A stretch of DNA of 64,000 bases from Urechis unicinctus. Its lineage: Eukaryota; Annelida; Polychaeta; Xenopneusta; Urechidae. Where the stretch lies: NCBI GenBank assembly GCA_034190875.2, contig CM067354.1, positions 52,877,897-52,941,896 of the forward strand, in the 5' to 3' direction. A program made the position numbers and the translations under genes. Shown piece by piece: positions 62,001 to 64,000 of this stretch (its first letter is position 1; each line of letters opens with the position of its first letter). Under the pieces are notes generated by a model, which saw nothing but the letters and a program-made list of their open reading frames with translations, did not search any database and was not told the DNA's origin.

Positions 62001-64000
62001 ACTATGCAGTATATCCTAGAATTATTCATTAATGAGTTTGGTTTAACGTATCAGTGTGCTAATACTATACTTTCCACTCCCGTAAGAAATCATATCTCGA
62101 CAGGGCAGTTATTTTGCGCAATGAGTTCAGCGAATTATCTAACCTTGTGTATCTTCTGCGAATAATTCATAAATTGAATTGGAATAACAGCTCTGTGTTG
62201 CTCCAATGGTCTATGTCGTAATTGCTAAATATTTAAGCTCCGATATTTGCTTCGGGTTTCGTACTGTGTCAGGGTATCCAATTAACAATGTCTATTTACA
62301 ACAAATTAACAATTTACGACTGTGATGTAGGAAGCACCCTGTGGTTCATGAGGTATACCGTCGCCATGTGTCATATTATCACCAACAAAACGTTGGACCA
62401 TCATTTGCCATGGGGTATAATTTGCTGCTTTTGATTGAAGTGGCCCAAAAAATTATTTGCCGACGTCATGATTTGGTCTTGCCCTCACGAATCTCTGAGG
62501 ACACAGGCTTTTACTCAGTTAAATGCTCGACATGTTAACATGATTCATAAATTAACATAAATATATCGAAAGTTATTCAAATAAGACATGCAGTAGAAGC
62601 CTTTTATCAAACTTTGCATACAATGCGTTTCTGATAAAGATTCGATCATTTGCTTGGTCAATTTATGCATCATCTACGAGAGTGCAGCTGCAAAGCAGAA
62701 AGACGGCTGGAATTTTGCTTTAATTGATTTTTTTTTATGACGACACTTACATCGACGTGCAATTTGCGCGATACCGCGTTCGCCTTGTGCGATGAATATA
62801 TATATATCTACTCTCTATTGTTTAGGTGGTCATGTTTTTGCAGCGTTACACTTACTTTAAAGCTTTATAGATTATTTGCTCATGGTAGCATATTTGGATA
62901 ATTAAGTGGCCTCCTCGAGCATTGTATAAAACTGAAATAGTTGAATTGCTTAGTTTAACCAGCAATATCTTAACTCCGATCCCCCCAGCGACATTGAGTG
63001 TAGGTTTATTTCAACAATGATGTCATCAACGAGCTTTTTAAATGTGCCACACAGCCAACTTGACGTGAATTAGACGATATCAGCTAATCTTCACATTCGG
63101 GATGGGTAATTTGTGCATGATAGACACATTATGCATCGAATCTACTCTTTAATGTTATAAGCCTCAAAATCTTAAGCGAACAGACTGACGTGGATATACT
63201 GTGGAGCTGTCTCAATCGATTACTTATGGGCATCAACATGATATTAGTTTAGAATGCAGCATCAACGCGTATTGAAAGTACAAAATGAGCAGAGATGCAC
63301 CTAAGTTAAACGGAAATACGATCTTATACTGAGTGCTTAATCACCGATCGCATCCTTAATACCACGCTCAATAAATTTTGTGCAATCAGGCATGTAGACG
63401 GTTTTTCCTCAGTTATGTTGCTAAAATAGGAAATGGCATTGTGATTATCTTCAGAAATCGTAATCTTCAAGGCAACTTAACTCGTGAAAAGTTGCTTGAT
63501 CAACGAACATTTTCTCGTGTAATACATATACACAACAACATGCACCTCGTAACTGTTGGTGTTCTGTAACAACTTATGACAATAGTTTAATAATCTTACC
63601 TTTGGTAGTAGACTGAAGATTAAGGGAATTAAGTTAACATAATACATTCGGGTGCGAATTTCGGTTCCTCTGATGCTATATAATATCCGTCATAAAGTAT
63701 CATAATAGCGGTTTGATTGCCAATATGCAAAATTAAGCGTTTCCTGTGAGTTACTACCAATCACACCAACTCTAATAATGAATGCGTTTTACTTGGCAAA
63801 TCCTTATTCGTATATCATGCATGTGGGTTTTGCGCTTTTGCATAATTGTCGGTTCTGGAAAAAATGCTTCAGAGTCTTGGCAAACAAATGAATAATGCGA
63901 TTTGCATGGTTGATTGCACGACAGATGTCCGGCCTGGATGGGCGTGAAATTCAATGCACGGCTACAGTGCCGGCCAAATACATGAGGTGGATTGAGTAAA

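Larger units (their letters stand above)
54956..64000 (+). repeat. Segmental block, copy B
   Basis: The counterpart of copy A, offset by about 14.1-14.9 kb because of indels, and running off the window. It is the fullest copy: it keeps the 330-bp stretch 58404-58735 that A has lost (present in C at about 11715-12015) and the 600-bp module at 61550-62150. Its longest frames are 60-100 codons and differ from those of A. Confidence 0.9.

Noticed and set aside
40550-64000. Polinton, retroviral or other large virus-like element as the source of the repeated block
   Set aside because: No recognisable polymerase, integrase, capsid or terminal repeat in any copy.

Overview
The window looks like AT-rich, gene-poor chromosomal DNA of a metazoan. 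Evidence: spliceosomal introns with GT..AG borders, a TATA promoter, an EGF-like secreted peptide gene, APE-endonuclease LINEs of the CR1/L2-like group, a TTAA-flanked T2/Kolobok-like MITE and a tRNA-derived SINE. A marine invertebrate (echinoderm, hemichordate, cephalochordate or similar) fits best, but the sequence alone does not fix the phylum. Most open frames are short, chance-like and without homologues I can recognise. No retrovirus-, LTR- or Polinton-like element was recognised.

Layout. 1-9.5 kb: AT-rich, nothing firm. 9.56-10.2 kb: an exon-like frame and a decayed DDE-transposase N-terminus. 10.66-12.28 kb: copy C of a large dispersed block, abutted on its right by a minus-strand LINE (12.27-14.41 kb) with ORF1 and endonuclease but no reverse transcriptase. 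15.57-15.92 kb: compound trinucleotide minisatellite. 18.02-20.93 kb: a DNA transposon with 35-bp perfect terminal inverted repeats and CACGTG-rich ends. It contains a nested MITE, a nested SINE and a phase-consistent multi-exon gene on the minus strand. 21.17-21.94 kb: the clearest host gene, a compact three-exon gene (TATA box, signal peptide, EGF-like fold with four cysteines, polyadenylation signal) for a 66-residue secreted peptide. 25.6 and 28.6-29.1 kb: two related decayed coding remnants. 27.93-28.07 kb: long (TA)n. 30.7-31.24 kb: a GC-richer island with an unassigned frame. 31.8-33.0 kb: a decayed LINE (endonuclease to start of reverse transcriptase). 33.42 kb: a perfect 13-bp-stem palindrome.

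40.55-64 kb is dominated by a segmental duplication: copy A (40.55-49.12 kb), a partial copy D (about 53.5-54.95 kb) and copy B (54.95 kb to the window end), all in the same orientation. The middle of the block recurs as copy C 32 kb upstream. The copies are mostly noncoding, carry different indels, and are roughly 80-85% alike by eye. One 134-bp segment has only three A/B differences. Within the copies there are internal direct repeats, a 9-bp minisatellite and a 199-bp tandem duplication private to A.

The genes do not form an operon or pathway. The only functional theme I can support is a small secreted-peptide gene next to a gene-bearing transposon, with a dispersed repeat fragment just upstream of its TATA box.
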